Assembly: GCA_016929465.1 (NCBI GenBank)
Contig: JAFGIT010000268.1
Span: 1 to 5,321, forward strand
DNA: 5,321 bases
DNA from: JAFGIT01 sp016929465 [NCBI: Candidatus Coatesbacteria bacterium]
Lineage (GTDB): Bacteria > B130-G9
Direction: 5' to 3'
In this document: one piece after another, positions 4,762 to 5,321 of the stretch
How positions within the stretch are numbered: position 1 is the stretch's first letter
Layout of the letters: each line of letters starts with the position of its first letter
Position numbers and translations under genes: made by a program
The notes under the pieces: generated by a model
What the model was told of the DNA's origin: nothing
Database searches by the model: none
The model's input: only the letters and a program-made list of their open reading frames with translations

Positions 4762-5321
4762 GTGTTTCTAGTAGGTCTTACGGGTGGCTTCGGAAGCGGG
4801 AAAAGCACGGTTGCGAGTTATCTCGGGGAGTTGGGACTCGCCGTTGTCAGCGCGGACGATCTTGCTAGGGAGGTCTGCGAGAAGGGCGAGCCGGCCTATC
4901 TCGATATCTTGACGACCTTCGGCGATAGCGTAGTGGCCGATGACGGCAATATCGACAGAAGACGACTCGGAGATATTGTCTTCAGCGATCCGGCCTCTTT
5001 GGCACGGCTCAACAGGATCGTTCATCCACGCATAATCGAGCGAGAGCAGAGCATCCTGGCGGAGCTCGAGGCCGGCAATCCCGACGCAATAGTCATATTG
5101 GATGTTCCGCTTCTGATCGAGGCTGAAAGGCATCACTTCGTAGACTTCGTCGTGGTGGTGAACGCTCCGACGGAGCAGCGACTCGAGAGGCTCAAGAAGC
5201 GCTTCGGCGATCTTGACCGGGCGGCTCTGGAGGCTCGCATGAATCAGCAGATTCCTCTCGAGGAGAAGATAAAGCTAGCAGACTACGTGATTGAGAATGG
5301 CGGCACCTTCGAGGGCACCAA
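4762..5321 (+). CDS. coaE: Dephospho-CoA kinase CoaE (3' end cut by the window)
   Basis: CoaE phosphorylates the 3'-hydroxyl of dephospho-CoA with ATP, the last step of coenzyme A synthesis, in the cytoplasm. The frame runs from GTG at 4762 to the window end. It gives 186 residues of about 200, so only the last helix and stop are missing. Visible are the P-loop GGFGSGKS (8-15, with F10 where Ile is usual), the SADDLAR substrate motif (30-36, catalytic-type D32), the family segment IDRRRLGDIVFSDP (64-77), HP at 88-89, VILDVPLLIEA (111-121), the lid arginines R140, R143 and R147, and the C-terminal ADYVIENGG (173-181). GTG is chosen because it places the P-loop at the family position and has AAAGGAGAGG 10 nt upstream. 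It may be co-transcribed with the upstream beta-helix gene. Confidence 0.95.
   Translation, partial: MFLVGLTGGFGSGKSTVASYLGELGLAVVSADDLAREVCEKGEPAYLDILTTFGDSVVADDGNIDRRRLGDIVFSDPASLARLNRIVHPRIIEREQSILAELEAGNPDAIVILDVPLLIEAERHHFVDFVVVVNAPTEQRLERLKKRFGDLDRAALEARMNQQIPLEEKIKLADYVIENGGTFEGT

Noticed and set aside
4676-4771. A 31-codon plus-strand ORF between the beta-helix gene and coaE
   Set aside because: It has no ribosome binding site and runs into the coaE start. Nothing in its sequence is recognisable.

Overview
The window is moderately GC-rich and looks like a chromosomal stretch from a Gram-negative bacterium: it encodes an outer-membrane beta-barrel porin with a signal peptide and a C-terminal phenylalanine, and a lipoprotein with a lipobox. 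The glutaminyl-cyclase-like M28 lipoprotein and the stand-alone GlmU-type hexapeptide protein resemble genes I associate with the FCB group and related uncultured phyla. That placement is a guess, because the window holds no rRNA or other marker gene. I see no mobile element, tRNA, rRNA, CRISPR array or integrase.

Layout. Positions 1-247 carry no convincing gene, only a weak candidate terminator for mazG. On the minus strand, 248-1036 is mazG (two-domain NTP pyrophosphohydrolase) and 1267-2343 is an OprO/OprP-type porin. A strong intrinsic terminator at about 1172-1214 ends the porin transcript, so mazG probably has its own promoter. Positions 2344-2894 form a roughly 550-bp divergent regulatory region. 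It contains a fair sigma70-like promoter for the porin, a candidate promoter for the plus-strand gene, and several short palindromes and direct repeats. On the plus strand, 2907-3899 is a glutaminyl-cyclase-like M28 lipoprotein, 3994-4671 a stand-alone left-handed beta-helix acyltransferase-like protein, and 4762 to the window end is coaE (dephospho-CoA kinase), cut by the edge.

How the genes relate. MazG (nucleotide-pool cleaning) and CoaE (last step of coenzyme A synthesis) are housekeeping enzymes. The porin and the M28 lipoprotein act in the cell envelope, and the beta-helix protein probably acts on a nucleotide-sugar or sugar-phosphate substrate. The three plus-strand genes lie 90-94 bp apart and could share a transcript, although a possible attenuator or terminator sits between the first two. 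The genes are ordinary and I found no clearly new system. The points most worth a second look are the conservation of GlmU acetyltransferase catalytic residues in the solitary beta-helix protein, the E-D pair replacing E-E in the cyclase-like active site, an overlapping 16-codon leader ORF, and the motif-rich divergent intergenic region.
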